Shown here: piece after piece, positions 37,801-49,568 of the stretch
Position numbering within the stretch: position 1 is the first letter of the stretch
Layout: each line of letters opens with the position of its first letter
NCBI GenBank assembly: GCA_029298735.1
Contig: JANSLP010000138.1
Location: forward strand, 1-64,000
Direction: 5' to 3'
Source: Ophiostoma sp. CBS 140.51
Taxonomy: Eukaryota > Ascomycota > Sordariomycetes > Ophiostomatales > Ophiostomataceae
DNA: 64,000 bases
Translations under genes and position numbers: made by a program
Notes under the pieces: model-generated
The model's database searches: none
What the model was told of the DNA's origin: nothing
The model's input: only the letters and a program-made list of their open reading frames with translations

Positions 37801-40203
37801 GCTGTTAATGCAGTGGAACACCATCTCCGTGGCGCGAAGCAGCTCGTCGGCAGTGACGGTGCGCTCCACCAGCTTCAAGGCAAGTGATGAGAAGCCAGCA
37901 AGACGCCATAGGTTGTCGTCAAAGTAATATGGCGTCACCAGAACAGGGTCTCCCGTGAGGATGGAGACGCCGTGGGAGCGGACGAGAGCATCGTTGATGC
38001 AGGGCAGTGCACCATTAATAGCGATAGCTGTACCGCTCTTAGCAGTAAGGGAAAGCAAGTTGGCTGCCGATGCCCGCGAAAGAGACCGGAAAAGGAGCGA
38101 TTCGAGGAAGGTGCCGTCTGTGCGGAAAGTGGAACGAGGCAGCGTGCTCATCAAGATCTTATGTTCCGGCACGATGGACGAAGCCTTATCTCTAATGGCG
38201 CGGAGGATGTCCGAGTTCTCGTCTTTGCCGCCGTGGAAGTCGTTACGAAGAGCCAGGCGAGCCGATGCCGAGTATGTCTGGAAACCACCAAGACTGTCTT
38301 GGTAGTTGGCCTGGTAGCGAGGACCAAGGCGGAAGTGAACAGCAATGAAGTCGTCGCTGAGTGTCTCCTCGAAGAGGTGAGCAGAGGCCAGAGACCACTT
38401 TGAAAACACCAGGCCAGAGCCGACTTGTGTCGACAGATCCTTGGGTGTTCCCAGGAAGGCCTGGACGGGATTGGGCTTGCCACGGTTGGTGCTGGCAAAG
38501 GAGACGAAGCTCTCGGCACCACTCGATGCTGTGGGCGGCGGTACGGGATATGCAGCCTTAACCTGCTCCACGAACTCGCCGTTGACATAGAGTGAGGCAC
38601 GTGTCTTACCACGGCGGTGCACAAGAGCAACATGGTACCACTGCTTCTCGTTGAAACTCATAGACCGGAAGCGGACACTAGGCCGAGACGACGTGACTGA
38701 AGTTTGGAGAATAAAGTTTCGTGTATCGCGCTCAAGGTAGAGAAGGAGGAAACAGGTCTGCGAAACGTCAAAGACGCCAAATATTGTAGTGTGCGATTTG
38801 GGGTCGAAAGTGTCGACACGCATCCAGCATGTAAAGGTGTAGCCGTTGCCGGCCATGGGAGGGAACGATCGTCCGAGGTTAGGCAGCTCGATCGAAGAGT
38901 GGCCGCAATGTGACAGGTCGAACTGCACAAAGGGAGGACCTGTGTACTTAGAGGCCATATCTAGGCAGAAGACGGACGCCGCAGGGTCGGTGCTTGAGAG
39001 CAGAAACTGGGCATCAGAGAGCTGGTTGACACCGAGATACATCAACGACCGGCAGATGGGGAGGATGTGTTCGCGCTCGACGGTGGTGAGAGGTGACGGA
39101 ACCGCAAAGTAGAGACGGAGGAATCGTGATAATATGCCTGTACTGTGAAGTGCCGACAAGTTGATAAGAGATATACGCAGAAGCGCTGTGATGGTGTCGA
39201 GAACCATGAGAGAGATGGGGTCTGTGTCACTGTCCCGGCTCCGTGGGATGCACTCCCAGAAGCCAATGACCGTGCGCATCACCTCGGCGTTCTGCAGCTC
39301 CGTCTTGGCTCCAATGATGTCACGAAGCCTCTTCTTCATTTGTTCCTCGCCAAATGTAGCTCCCAGCTCGGTGTCTTCTGTCGCGTCTTCCTTGCTGACG
39401 TACTCAAAGCTCTCATCTTTTGCTGCGGGCTTGCCGCTCTCGGTCGATTCGGCGTCCGTCTCGGCCTTGTCTCCACCATCCTTCTTCGTGTCCTTGTCTT
39501 TGCTCGTGCTCTCGTCTTTGCTGGCCGTAGCCTTTGATTTTGTTGCGTCCGCAATGGAGACCGTAGCTACCCATTGGCAGATCTCGTCCATCCGCTGGTC
39601 GTCGAGTGCGAAAGACAGAAGCTTGCCAAACAGCTGGCAGTTGCCCCAGAGGTCCGCTTCATTCACACCGAGCCCGATGCTAGCAATGACCTGCTCCAGA
39701 GCTTCCCAGCCACCGCCTTCAACACGGTGGCGGAAGTAGCGCCGGTTGCCATGGTGGCCCCGGAAAGCAGCAGACAGGACGGCCAGCGTCACATGGAGCA
39801 GCTCGAAGAGGGCACGTTTCTCGGGTTCGCTGCGCACCTGCGGGTTGTAGAAGCCGGAGAAGGACCGCAGGACGTTCAGGAGCAGCTGGAAGCCGTGCAT
39901 GTGTCGGAAGTCATCCTGGGCGGTGCTTGGTGGTGGGTGTGCGGTAAGGTACTGGTGAATCTGGCGGGCATATTTGAGCAGCGCCTGGATGTCGGGATAT
40001 CCGCCAACAGTTCGTCGCCGTGGAGGTGTCGAGGATCGCTGGTCGGTCGGCAGCAGCTGCTGGCGTGCTGGGGAGGAGGATGGGGGCGAGATCACAGCTT
40101 GCATGCCATGCAGCAAGCTCTGGAGGACCTCGGCCGCCTTGCTGGTTGTCAGCTGGTTCGACGCGGAGGTCGACGACCGATAACGGCTCGGCCGTGTCGC
40201 CAT
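31840..40203 (-). CDS. BEACH domain / WD40 protein (Bph1, LvsA, neurobeachin family)
   Basis: Coding is complement(31840-31872, 31933-40203), 2767 residues. The main exon is one open frame of 8.3 kb. A 60-nt intron (GTAAGT at 31932, CTAAC, CAG) leads to a last exon of 10 codons and a TAG, so the protein ends GDDDGRVYEWGLIHRDK, the usual end of the last WD repeat. Order of domains: helical N-terminus; a ConA-like sandwich at about residues 440-560 (GNGYTFTCWMRVD, KQWYHVALVH); a long armadillo-like middle; a low-complexity Ser/Pro insert at about 1820-1950; PH-like domain about 1970-2130; BEACH about 2150-2450 with NTMAGRTFNDLTQYPVFPW and NVFHHLSYHGAIDLDNI; and WD40 repeats from about 2470. Such proteins scaffold membrane fusion and fission in vesicle and vacuole traffic. 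The start GACCATGGCG is in good context. Confidence 0.95.
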
Positions 40204-42040
40204 GGTCGTGGATGTGTATGCGGGGAAGCTATGGGTAGTCGTCCCTCTGTAGTTCTAGCTCTAGCTGTCTGAAGAGCTGTCGTTCGTCTCGTCTATTCGA
40301 GCTTGTAGTCTAGGGTATCGTTGGTATATCGATCTGGTTCGTGTCTCGTGTCTCAAGCCTCGCCGTTCTGGCTGCTGCTGGCGCTTCTGGTGCTCGCCCG
40401 ACCGTTCGTTCTGGCACCGCCCCTCATGCATTTGCCTCCGTATCAAGCGTGGACAGCGCAAACGAGCGCCCGGGTCGGCTTTCCGAGGGGTTGCGGCGCG
40501 TCCTGGGCAGCAAAAATAGCTCGCTTCGAAGCTGTCGGCGAGCTTGGTTGTTGGTATTTTCTGCGTCTGTTTCTGGGTGTTTTGCGTTTATTGGAGTAAG
40601 CTCTGCAAGCCAAGATAAGACCGGTCAGACAAGAGATCCAGAGACGCCTCGTTCGAGGGAGTACTGTCTTACCAGTTGTTGAGCAGGAAGGGGAGTGGTG
40701 CAACTGTAGACGAAAAGTGGGAGGTCGGTCGTTTCTGGCACACGACCAGGGCTGTGTTTTTGTTTCGAGGAGGGCTTCGATGGAACTCGAGTGCTGTGCG
40801 CGCATGCCAATTGTATGCACAAAAGGATGTCCCGCTGTCCAATCCGCCAGTCGCTCCTGCCTCAGCACTATTTACGGACGATACGCCTATGTGGGGAACA
40901 AGGGAGGGGCTGTTACAGGTCCAGGCACAGAACAAGAAAGAGCTATCGAGGAGCCCTGTTTAGCGGCAGCCTGGTCAACTACGGGGCGCAGCAGGTAAGC
41001 AGGATCACCTGACGATTAGTGGACGTTTGGGGAGGAAAGCGCAGTTCACAGTCAGAGAAGGAGACAAGGTCGAGTCTTGAATTCTGAACCAACCGGGCAA
41101 GTGCTGAACGCCACCAAATCGAGCCCATTTGAGGAAAGTGTGGCCTCGTGGGTCTTGACGAGAGTCTCGATTAGTAGAAACACAGGTTTTCATGTTTATT
41201 GAATCTTCTCCTTGTTGCCGCAAATATTTACACTTCCGATTACCCTGTCATGCAGCTATTGCCTGTCTTATACGAACTTACCGCCGAATGACACCGGTTG
41301 GCTCTAACAAGCTCCCCAAGTGCTGCCTGCTTTTGCTGTACTTGGCAGGATTGCAGACGCAAAATACGCGGAGAAATTGCGCGTCATGCTCAAAAATGCA
41401 GGTTTCCCAGCCAAAGCCGCCGTTTTGTGTGCCAAATTGATTGACTGATGCTCCAATCAGTTGTCAAAGGCAGGGTTGCATTGAAGCTGTGTGAGGGTAA
41501 CCTATCAGAGAGCCTTCCTTCTGTGAGTGGTCGAAACAACAGTGCGACTGTTGCTGTACTGGGTCGCGGTTGTATCGAGGCAAGAACGATCGTGAAAGCT
41601 GTCAACCTGCCCATATAAATAAGGTGAGTAGAAAGTCATGTCTTTCACGTACGGCCATAGATACAGGCAATACTACACCCACCTTCGCCTCCTCGCAACT
41701 ACTTACAATCGCCGAGCACTCACTATCGTGACTACCTATCCACAACAATCATAACACCTAGACATTGAGAAAATAGACCGACTTCCGTGCGGTTAAACGA
41801 GTTCACGTCATCCTGGTTCCCTAGAGGAGGTCGGCAGTATTGCTAAAAGGTTAAATACAAAAATTTGAGAACACACTCCCTCCGTCACCACGACGTATAG
41901 ACTTCTAGAGAGTTCTCTTTTGCCAGTTGGCCCAGCGGTCTAGTCCACAGATTCCTATAAATTTCGTATTCTGCATACAGAGAAACACCTACCTTTCCCG
42001 ACTTTAAATAAAGAAGTAAAACAAATGCCCTGCACAGTTT
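40204..42040. other. Spacer between BEACH gene and ankyrin gene
   Basis: About 1.8 kb, holding the BEACH promoter (right of 40203) and the 3' UTR of the ankyrin gene (left of 42041). Short frames on both strands have no recognisable features. Confidence 0.5.
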
Positions 42041-44038
42041 TTACGACTCGCCTCGTAGCAACTCGAACACTCGCTTTGTATGGGGACGGTCAGCCTCGTC
42101 TTCCCTTCCGTATTTGGCGATATCAAGTGCAGTCTGACCCCATTCGTTCTTGGCTGTTACGTCGGCGCCATGCGCGATCAGATAGGGAATGGCCAAGGCC
42201 GTTCCCCACCAATGGTAGCCGCGAGCCAACGCAAACAAAGGAGTCTCGTGGCCGGGCACGGGGTCTTCTTCTTCAATGGTTCCTTCCGGCAGCATCCTGA
42301 TACGAGCCTTTGCACGCTCGGCAATTGTCATGGTCCGGCCGTTGACGTCTGCGTGGCACGTCTCGACGAGCAGGCGAATGACGTCCATGTTGGGCAGTTC
42401 GCGGCAGCAGGCCAGGTACAGGAGGGGGTCCGACCAGTATGTGCCAACTGTCTCGGCGTCGCGGAAAAGGGGATTGTTGGGGGAAGCTTTGGCACACGCG
42501 GCAGCCAAGACGTCTGCCTGGCCCAACTCGACGAGAGACCGCAGACCTTGGGACAGCCACTCTTGTCGACGAGTGCTCGGTCCGTGCTTCGTGTGGACAA
42601 TGCTGTGGTCGTGCGGTGGCTCCGGCGTGGCCCAACGCAGCAAGAAACGTGGAATTAGGTTGAACTGGCGCTGCCGGAGTAGCCGCCCGACAATCCGCTC
42701 GCCACCCCACGTAAGGGGAGCCCACCAATCCCGCCCGTCACTGCTTTCTTCGATGGCAATGAGATCGTCGTCATTGACACTGTTGTCGCTGTTGCTGTCT
42801 CGCGCTTGAACAACTTTTTCCCGTTCCAGCTCAGATGCGAAATCGCGGAAGCACTGCAACGTGTAGGCGTGGAATGTCTCGGATGTTAGGGAGGTCGCTG
42901 GGGCGTTGATTTTCTGGATGATTGTGCGGAGAGAGTGTAGAAACGAATCCGGTGCCGCTGCTTGGTCCTTTTTGTGTGCTTGATATAGCATTTGTAAGAT
43001 AGGCCGTAGTTGTGTTGTGTCTTGGTCGGTGCGGACTTCGCCGTTCAAATTGATCATGGTCTCTTCGAGGCTGGCGATGTCTGTATCTTCATCTGCCCCA
43101 TCTGCAATTTCCCTGGCAGTGGCATCAAGTATCAGCCGGCCGGCTGTCACCCAAGGCCGCAGCTGGTCGTGTCGGTCAACACCGCCCACCACGTCGTCCC
43201 TCCAGCCGTCTTCTAGGCCCACCAGGACCATCGAGTACGCGTCCTCAGCGGTGGGCCGGTGATACGACTCCCAAAGTGGTTGCTCCTGTCCGAACTCGGC
43301 GCAGGCATCGAGCAGAGAGGGCAATGTGGCTATCGGCGACAGAGTGGCGGCATCGATGCCACCCCCGCCCCCCAACAACAGGGCCACGGTTTCCGGACGA
43401 CCCGAGCGACAAGCGTAATGTAACGGCTGCCAGCCTACCTCGTCGACCGCGCAGACGGCCGCTGCATGTGCAGTCGGACCACCCCGGATCCGGATGGCGT
43501 CGAGCAAACGACCCACAATGTTGCTCTGGCGTGCACGGGCCGCGAGATGCAACGGCGTTAGGCCTTGAGATGTAGCACCCTCCGGGTCCGCGCCTGCGGC
43601 AAGCAATTCCCCAACGCATACTTCAGACAGCATGGCGGCCATGTGCAGGGGCCGGACACCCCGTGCATCGGGGGTGTCAATATGGCGGACGTACTGCAAA
43701 AAGCGTCGGATGGGGTCTGCTGTATAGCCGCTTCCTCTCGGGGACATGTCATCGTACCAGTCGTAGCAGCAAAGGACGTGTAAAGGTGTGCGGCCTGCGT
43801 GGTTCGGCTGGTCGGCGTTGACGTGGAACACGGTGGCCCTCGCCGTTAGCTCCGCGATGCTCTCGTCGTCGAACGGTCCAAGGGCAGCGCGGTGGAAAAG
43901 GGTGTTACCGTCTGCGTCAGCCTGGCCCGTGTCTGCTGGGTCTTTTGGGTGTATATAGTCTACTTGAGACATATCGTATGCCTTGCCTCTTGAACTTGTC
44001 CGATTTTGTATAGAGGTGCTGTAGAAGATAAAAGGCAT
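42041..44038 (-). CDS. Ankyrin-repeat protein
   Basis: A single-exon frame of 665 residues from the ATG at 44038. An in-frame ATG at 43972 (MSQVDYIHPKDP) would give 643 residues and starts nearer the ordered part. Ankyrin repeats are visible near the N-terminus: DADGNTLFHRAAL, HAGRTPLHVLC, DARGVRPLHMAAMLSE, SQGLTPLHLAARARQ and VGWQPLHYACRSGRPETVALLL. The middle (about 250-480) is less repetitive and partly acidic. Two or three more repeats follow toward the end (WSDPLLYLACCRELPNMDVI, GHETPLFALARG, EWGQTALDIAKYG). There is no signal peptide or membrane segment and no other domain such as NACHT or F-box. Ankyrin stacks bind proteins; the partner is unknown. The gene lies beside the secreted-peptide/chitinase-relic locus. 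Confidence 0.85.
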   Translation of the reverse strand: MPFIFYSTSIQNRTSSRGKAYDMSQVDYIHPKDPADTGQADADGNTLFHRAALGPFDDESIAELTARATVFHVNADQPNHAGRTPLHVLCCYDWYDDMSPRGSGYTADPIRRFLQYVRHIDTPDARGVRPLHMAAMLSEVCVGELLAAGADPEGATSQGLTPLHLAARARQSNIVGRLLDAIRIRGGPTAHAAAVCAVDEVGWQPLHYACRSGRPETVALLLGGGGGIDAATLSPIATLPSLLDACAEFGQEQPLWESYHRPTAEDAYSMVLVGLEDGWRDDVVGGVDRHDQLRPWVTAGRLILDATAREIADGADEDTDIASLEETMINLNGEVRTDQDTTQLRPILQMLYQAHKKDQAAAPDSFLHSLRTIIQKINAPATSLTSETFHAYTLQCFRDFASELEREKVVQARDSNSDNSVNDDDLIAIEESSDGRDWWAPLTWGGERIVGRLLRQRQFNLIPRFLLRWATPEPPHDHSIVHTKHGPSTRRQEWLSQGLRSLVELGQADVLAAACAKASPNNPLFRDAETVGTYWSDPLLYLACCRELPNMDVIRLLVETCHADVNGRTMTIAERAKARIRMLPEGTIEEEDPVPGHETPLFALARGYHWWGTALAIPYLIAHGADVTAKNEWGQTALDIAKYGREDEADRPHTKRVFELLRGES

Positions 44039-44869
44039 CAATATACTGTTTAATGTTTAAGCAGGCTCTGGCACGTTGATGAGTTTAAGACAGCGAAGCT
44101 TTCCCATTTAATATTTTACCGATTCTCATTTTTTATTCTGACCGGCCACTATGAGGCCAACAGCAGGCGTCAAGGCCAACCGCAGATCATTCAACTCTCG
44201 CGTGGCACCACAAAAGTCTACATTTATGATCGACGGAACAAACCGTGCGGCCGCTACTTTTGCGGCCCCTCATTCACCCGCGAGCCGTGCCGAAAAATAC
44301 CCACCCCGCTCCGAAAATGACATCCTTTGACTGCTACTGCATGCGAGTCTGTTACATTCCCACCGCAGTTAGCTGGAGAGTAATAAAGTGAGTTAGGCTA
44401 GTCTTGAGTTCTACTTAGGTATTGATGAGGTTTTTGCATGGTTGTCACAGGATGCAATTTGGTCGACGATAGCGATTATGTGACGAAACAGATAAAACTG
44501 AAGACTAATTCTTGTCTTCGCTTTAAAATAGAACAAGTGTGGCATCGGAGACTTGTCTACCAAGACAGAAGAATAGCAATAAGATTAACGTATTTGGTGC
44601 ATTTACTATGCATGCTTACTCTTTTCTCTTTGCTGTTAGAAATATTTCAAGCCTTTGTACTAGGATGTAAGAATTGATAATCTACATAGTTATCCCAAAA
44701 TGAGCCGCTTCCACAGCCTGCTGGAGACTACGGGTTGATAGGGACACATCCCAGAGAACGAGCGACTCTCTGGACATTTCTTAAGGCGTTATCATGCCCA
44801 GCGGCCCTGCGATCTCTTGCCACGTAGTCAGTAGTCATCCACGCCAAGTCCCCTCTGCTGGTGCCGGGT
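44039..44869. other. Spacer between ankyrin gene and secreted-peptide gene
   Basis: AT-rich DNA, probably the ankyrin promoter plus the 3' UTR of the peptide gene. A short + frame at 44438-44677 has no supporting feature. Confidence 0.5.
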
Positions 44870-45138
44870 CTAGCATCTTATACAGCCCGAAGCGACATCG
44901 TATCTCGTACTTCCGGTAAGGGAGTTGTACTCCTCTTCGGCCAGATAGTTCATGTAGAGGAGGACTCTGCCCAAAGGAAAAAATAAAGACAGTTGAAGAA
45001 GGGTTAACACTAATCAAAACGGACGACGGAGTGGCAGATATTGACTTACAACTCGGAACCATGAGATGATCCAGCAAAGGCCACGAGGGCAGTGTGTTGA
45101 AAGATAAAGAGAAAAGCCCAACAAACCCAGTTCTTCAT
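44870..45138 (-). CDS. Small secreted peptide (candidate effector or killer-locus partner)
   Basis: Coding is complement(44870-44966, 45050-45138), 61 residues. The 83-nt intron has donor GTAAGT at 45049 and acceptor TTTGGGCAG ending at 44967. The only phase-true join runs from ...SSHGSE into LVLLYMNYLAEEEYNSLTGS and on to a TAG. The first exon is a textbook signal peptide (MKNWVCWAFLFIFQ, then HTALVAFA). The mature part, about 38 residues, has an acidic helix-like segment (YLAEEEY) and a C-terminal Cys-Ile-Arg-Cys. No family is recognised. It is divergent from the chitinase-like relic, with 513 bp between the two starts. The gene is hypothetical: splice signals, phase and signal peptide agree, but there is no homology evidence. 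Confidence 0.5.
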
Positions 45139-45651
45139 AGTGACTGCGTTTTCGAAAAGGAACTGTACAAAAATAAAAAAGTGCAGGGAGACATCGAGAG
45201 GAAACGGAAGAGAGCGAGAGGCAAAGGCACGAGGGATAGATAAAACAAAACAATGGGATAGACATGCTCTTCCACAAGCAGTTGTATTTTTGATATTTTC
45301 TACTGGCAGGGTATTATGACGCCCGCCACAATTTAAAATTACCGTAGACGACGTGCATCGTGCCGTGCGCATCCGCGGGTGATAATTTCTTGTCGTCTGT
45401 TGGTTTTGTGCGCGTAGGAAATGCATCACCAAGGCCGATAAGATTCCGAACCCGAGTCCGTTGCAAATAGAATATGGACATTGTGTTGTTCAATTTTTTA
45501 TCCCGTACGGCCCCTCGCTCTTGTTCGTGTTCCATTTTGTTCTTTTCTTCCCGGCCTCCAGTCATCCTTTCTCAAGGTTCCTTGGCACATTTATTCATCC
45601 ATTTGTTTACTTCGTCAACACTTCTACAACTTCCAAAAAAGACGTGCCGCC
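45139..45651. promoter_or_regulatory. Shared promoter region, secreted peptide / chitinase relic
   Basis: The 513 bp between the two divergent starts turn C/T-rich on the + strand from about 45490 and end in GACGTGCCGCCATGAG before the + start. This suggests that the + gene once had, or still has, a working promoter. Confidence 0.4.
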
Positions 45652-47376
45652 ATGAGAGCGTTTTCTCTGCTGGTTCTCGTCCCCACGCTGGCGTCTGTTG
45701 CTCTTGCAAAACGCCCCGAAGCTCCTTGTGCCGGGAGTGGAAGCAGTAGCTACTCGGCGGACCGGTCGACTTGGACGGTCGTTGACAGCCTGGAGCATCT
45801 AGCCAGCTGCAATTACCGTGTGCTTGTGGATTATGAGTACGACAGTACCGGCGAAATTATTCGAGCGTGTCGAGTGGCCGATTCATCCCCCTTGACGTCT
45901 GTGCCATCCATGCCAGTTCCGGGGCGACCGCTCAGCCGGAGAGGCTCAGATGTTGGCCCCGCCGGCGGCCATCTGTACAACAACGCTGCCACGTCCACGA
46001 CGGTGAAACTCTCCGTGTCCATGGCCGGCGACGGGTCGGACCTGACGTTCGTGGCGGCCGACGCTTTGGCGCTGGTCAGTAGCTACTTGAGCCAGAACAG
46101 CAGCTGTGACCTGCAACGGACGTTCTCATATGGCTACGGCGCCATTGTCGGTGTCTACTTGGGGTCGGCCATTGACAATGGCGGCACAGCGGGCCCGATC
46201 CTGGCAGCCGCAATCGCCGTGGCCAACAACTCGGCCACCGGCTCGCCGGAGGCCTTTTTTGTCCAACGGTGTGCAAACACAAACATGACAACTACGAAAA
46301 CTGTGCAAAACACGTTTGGTGTTGCCGTGACCAACGGCGGCAATATGACATGGGTCAAGCAGGCAGTGGAGTTGTAGGCATCTTGCGCCTGTTTGGACGA
46401 GTCGACGTTTGCGTCGTTGCCGTTGACCGGTGGCAAGGGCCTCAACAGCGTGAATAGCACAACGGTCCCGAGCGTTGCTGTATGGGAATACTCGCACCCA
46501 CCGGCGATGCTGAGTGATCTCACGGATCCCAACAGAAACAGGTCGATCACCAGGAACAGCTCGTCCCTATACTTGTTTACGCCCTTGCCAACATCATCCG
46601 AGACAACCACGACGTCCAAGTTGACTACGATATCTACACTGACCTGCTCAACACCACCGGTATACCCAAAGACAAAATCGGCTTTGGCCTTGTCACTGAC
46701 ATTGATACCTGTGGCGGCTCCGGCCACAAGACGGGTGACGGTGCCGACTCTGGAACAGCGGCTACGAGTTTGGGGCGCCCTTCCCCAACGGCTACGATGC
46801 CGACGTCACCAACCCGAAGAGCATCGTTCAGTCCGGCCTTAACAAGTCCGCCGACCTGCCCGGCCAGATTGCCGACGCCCTCCTCAACCTGCACACCAAC
46901 AGCTATCTCGGCAGCGATTTTGATTTGGTCGACACCGTCAGCTTGCCTATCCTCATGATTGCCCAGAGCGTCGAGAGCATGTCCGTCGTCATCCAGACCG
47001 CCGACAAGATCGAAGAAGAAGAACGCAAAGCCATTATCCTCGCGTTTTTGTCTGCCATCTTCTTTCTTATTCCGGTCGCCGGCGAGATTGCCGGTGCTTT
47101 TGCCAAGATCGGCACCATTATTACCATTCTCGACGCCATCGGTGCAGCTAGCAATGCCGCCCTCGACATCTACAACGTCGTCAGTGATCCCGACACGCGC
47201 CACTCGCCATTGTCGGTCTCATCTTTACACCGCTGGCCCTTGCCGATGTCGCTATCGTCGCCCGCGCCGCCCGGATCCAACGCACCATGAAGCCTGAGGA
47301 CCTGGCCAAGCTGGGCGGCCGCATCGGTTCCCGTATGGACAAGATCAAAACAATCACCGGTGTATGCAAAGCCTGA
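45652..47376 (+). pseudogene. Broken chitinase-like gene (GH18 subgroup C / killer-toxin-like), catalytic core absent
   Basis: The start region has a signal peptide (MRAFSLLVLVPTLASVALA) and then the N-terminal region I associate with subgroup C fungal chitinases (WTVVDSLEHLASC, IIRACRVA; later FSYGYGAIVGVYLGSAIDN). The frame meets a TAG at 46375-46377 but continues in the same frame (CACLDESTFASLPL). Three frame changes follow, at about 46500-46560, 46725-46750 and 47190-47205. The last part matches the C-terminal region of the same family (LPILMIAQSVESMSVV, FLSAIFFLIPVAGEIAG, LAIVGLIFTPLALADV) and ends at TGA 47374-47376. The LysM, chitin-binding and GH18 parts, including the DxxDxDxE motif, are not found, and the span (1.7 kb) is far shorter than the usual gene. 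It is read as a relic made by internal deletion plus point damage. Family assignment is from memory of conserved wording, not from a search. Confidence 0.65.
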
Positions 47377-47905
47377 GATAGAGCAATGAAGACGACGATG
47401 TGGAGTTATGCATACTCAGAGAAAAACGGTGCAGATCAGCTTGAAACGGATGTCATAGAAAAAAAAGTAGATAAAAGAAAAGTAGGCACGAATATACGGG
47501 TTTATCTCAAAGACATGAGGCAGCGAATTCAAACAATAGTCCTGCGTCTGTCAATTAGGAGTAAGTCACCTGGCATCGTGAGGATACACAATGCCAATGT
47601 CAGAAAGTTAGATTATGGGGCTTTTTTTTACCTATATTCTTGTGTTTATTTTTTTAGATTGTACAATTTCTTCATCTGTTGTATTGTTTTCAAATACATA
47701 GTCCACTAATACCGCAGCAACAAATCCAACCAGATCAAATGTTATTGTTACTACGGCATGTTGATTTACTATTACTTCAAGCGAACGTCATGTATAAAAG
47801 AAAAGTGATGTGAATTTATTCAAACGTGTCACTTAATCTATAAAACTTTTGATTTTTCCGTATCCCAGGTCAAGACGACATTTGTCAATTCTCTATTCAG
47901 AAAAT
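47377..47905. other. Convergent AT-rich spacer
   Basis: 529 bp of AT-rich DNA between the relic and the 3' end of LYS9. It should contain the LYS9 3' UTR. The small + frame at 47386-47709 has no coding character. Confidence 0.55.
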
Positions 47906-49568
47906 TTAAACAATGGTCTCCTTGCAGTAGATGCCGTACTTCTCCTTGAGCTCCTTAATGAGGGGGTCGTTGAGCTTGGAGTTCATGGGGGCCAGGACAC
48001 CCTTCTCAGAGATGGTGCCGTTCAGGACCTGCTGAACAGCAACGGCGCAGGGGACACCGACCAGCTTGGCCATGGCGGAGTAGCCTTTGGGCTCGGTGCT
48101 GCCGTACTCGCAGAGGGTGGAGAGACGGGTCTGCTTAGTGCCGTCGGCCAGCTCGACCTCGAACTTGTGCTGGAGCATGACGAGATCGCGCTCGCCCTCG
48201 GCATACTGCATCTTCTTCTCGAGCGTGGCGCAGAGGGTGTCGAGGGGGTTGCCTCTGGGGATGATCTTCTCGTCGGAGAAGAGACCGACCCACTTGAGGC
48301 CGGCCAGGATGTGGTTCTTTTGCTCGTCGTCGGCGAACTTGGCCTTGGACAGGATGGCAGCAACGAGGTCCTCCTCGCTGGTGGACTTGGCGCCCAGGAT
48401 CTTCTGGGTAGCCTCCTTCCAGGCAATGGGCTCCTTCCAGTAGGCCTCCTCCTCGTCCTTGAGGAAGTTGATGTCAACGAGAACCTTGACGAACTCGGGG
48501 AAACCGGCGTATCTCAGGGTGCCACTGGTGGGGTTAACATGTGTTGCAGCAAGACATAGAAAATAATATATCAAAGCGTGACATACCGAATGACGGTCTG
48601 GGCCTCAGGGATGTTGTAGCGCTCCTTGTAGCCGGTCGAGTCTCTGTTGGGGTAGGCAACGAAGGCGAAGCCGGGGTAGATGTGGTACGGCTTGGCGTTG
48701 GCCATCAAGTCTGTTCTCTTTGTTAGTAATTATGTGCCAACCGGCGTCAAAGTTTCTTGGAGAGACATACCAGGGCCATCAATGTTGACGACCTTGCCGT
48801 CTCTGTAGAAGCTGGCAGCGTTTCTGAGGGCCAAAAGGACACCACGGGGCGACCACGAGAACTTGTAGCCCAGGGGGTTGCCAGAGTCCTCGGGGGCGGG
48901 GAGACCACCGCAGTACGACAGGAAGGAGGTGATCTTGCCGCCCTCCTTGTGGACCTCATCGATGGTCTTGACAGCGTACAGGTGGTCGATACCGGGGTCT
49001 AGGCCTGTTAGTAGGGAACAAATCAACAGTATGATATCAATTGGGCGCACGTACCAAGACCGATCTCGTTCATGACGGTGATGCCGGCGTCCTTGCACTG
49101 CTGGTCAAGCTCGAGCATGGCGGGCGAGACGTAGCTGGTGGTGACGACATGCTTCTTCTGGCGGATGGCAGACTTGATGACAGTGGCGTGGAAGGTGTAG
49201 GGGATCAGGGAGATGACCAGGTCGTGCTTGGCAACTTCGGCGTCGAGGGCGGCGTCGTTGGTCACATCGAGGGAGATTGGGTTGGCGTTCTGGATGCCGG
49301 CGGACAGGTCCTTGGCAGTCTCGAGGGTACGGCAAGCTGGGAGAAACGAGGTCAAACAATGGATGATACTGTTAGTCTAAGGGTCACAGAGGACATACCG
49401 ACAGAGACGCTGACACCGGACTTGGCGAGAATCTCAAGGGTAGGCTTCGTAACGAAGCCGGCACCCAGCATAAGAACCCTGAATTAAGAGACGATTTGTG
49501 AGCAAACAAGCTTGATATTAGAAAATTTAAAGAGTCCAATGGTTGCATTCTTACTTCTGGGAAGACAT
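47906..49568 (-). CDS. LYS9: Saccharopine dehydrogenase (NADP+, L-glutamate-forming; saccharopine reductase)
   Basis: Coding is complement(47906-48524, 48587-48710, 48771-48998, 49055-49336, 49399-49478, 49555-49568), 448 residues in six exons. All five introns (56-76 nt) have GTRNGT or GTAAGA donors and keep phase. The enzyme makes saccharopine from alpha-aminoadipate semialdehyde and glutamate with NADPH, the next-to-last step of the fungal alpha-aminoadipate lysine pathway, in the cytosol. The N-terminal Rossmann fold starts at KVLMLGAGFVTKPTLEIL (GxGxxx; residues 5-22). Family motifs include LVISLIPYTFHATVIKSAI, VTTSYVSPAMLELD, MNEIGLDPGIDHLYAVKTID and SYCGGLPAPEDSGNPLGYKF. The alternative CAG acceptor at intron 3 would insert Gly-Leu and was rejected. 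A TGAGTCA site lies about 207 bp upstream of the start. Confidence 0.95.

Noticed and set aside
46375..47210. Introns explaining the breaks in the chitinase-like relic
   Set aside because: No GTRNGT...CTRAC...YAG sets flank the breaks, and the TAG is followed at once by continuing sequence in frame.
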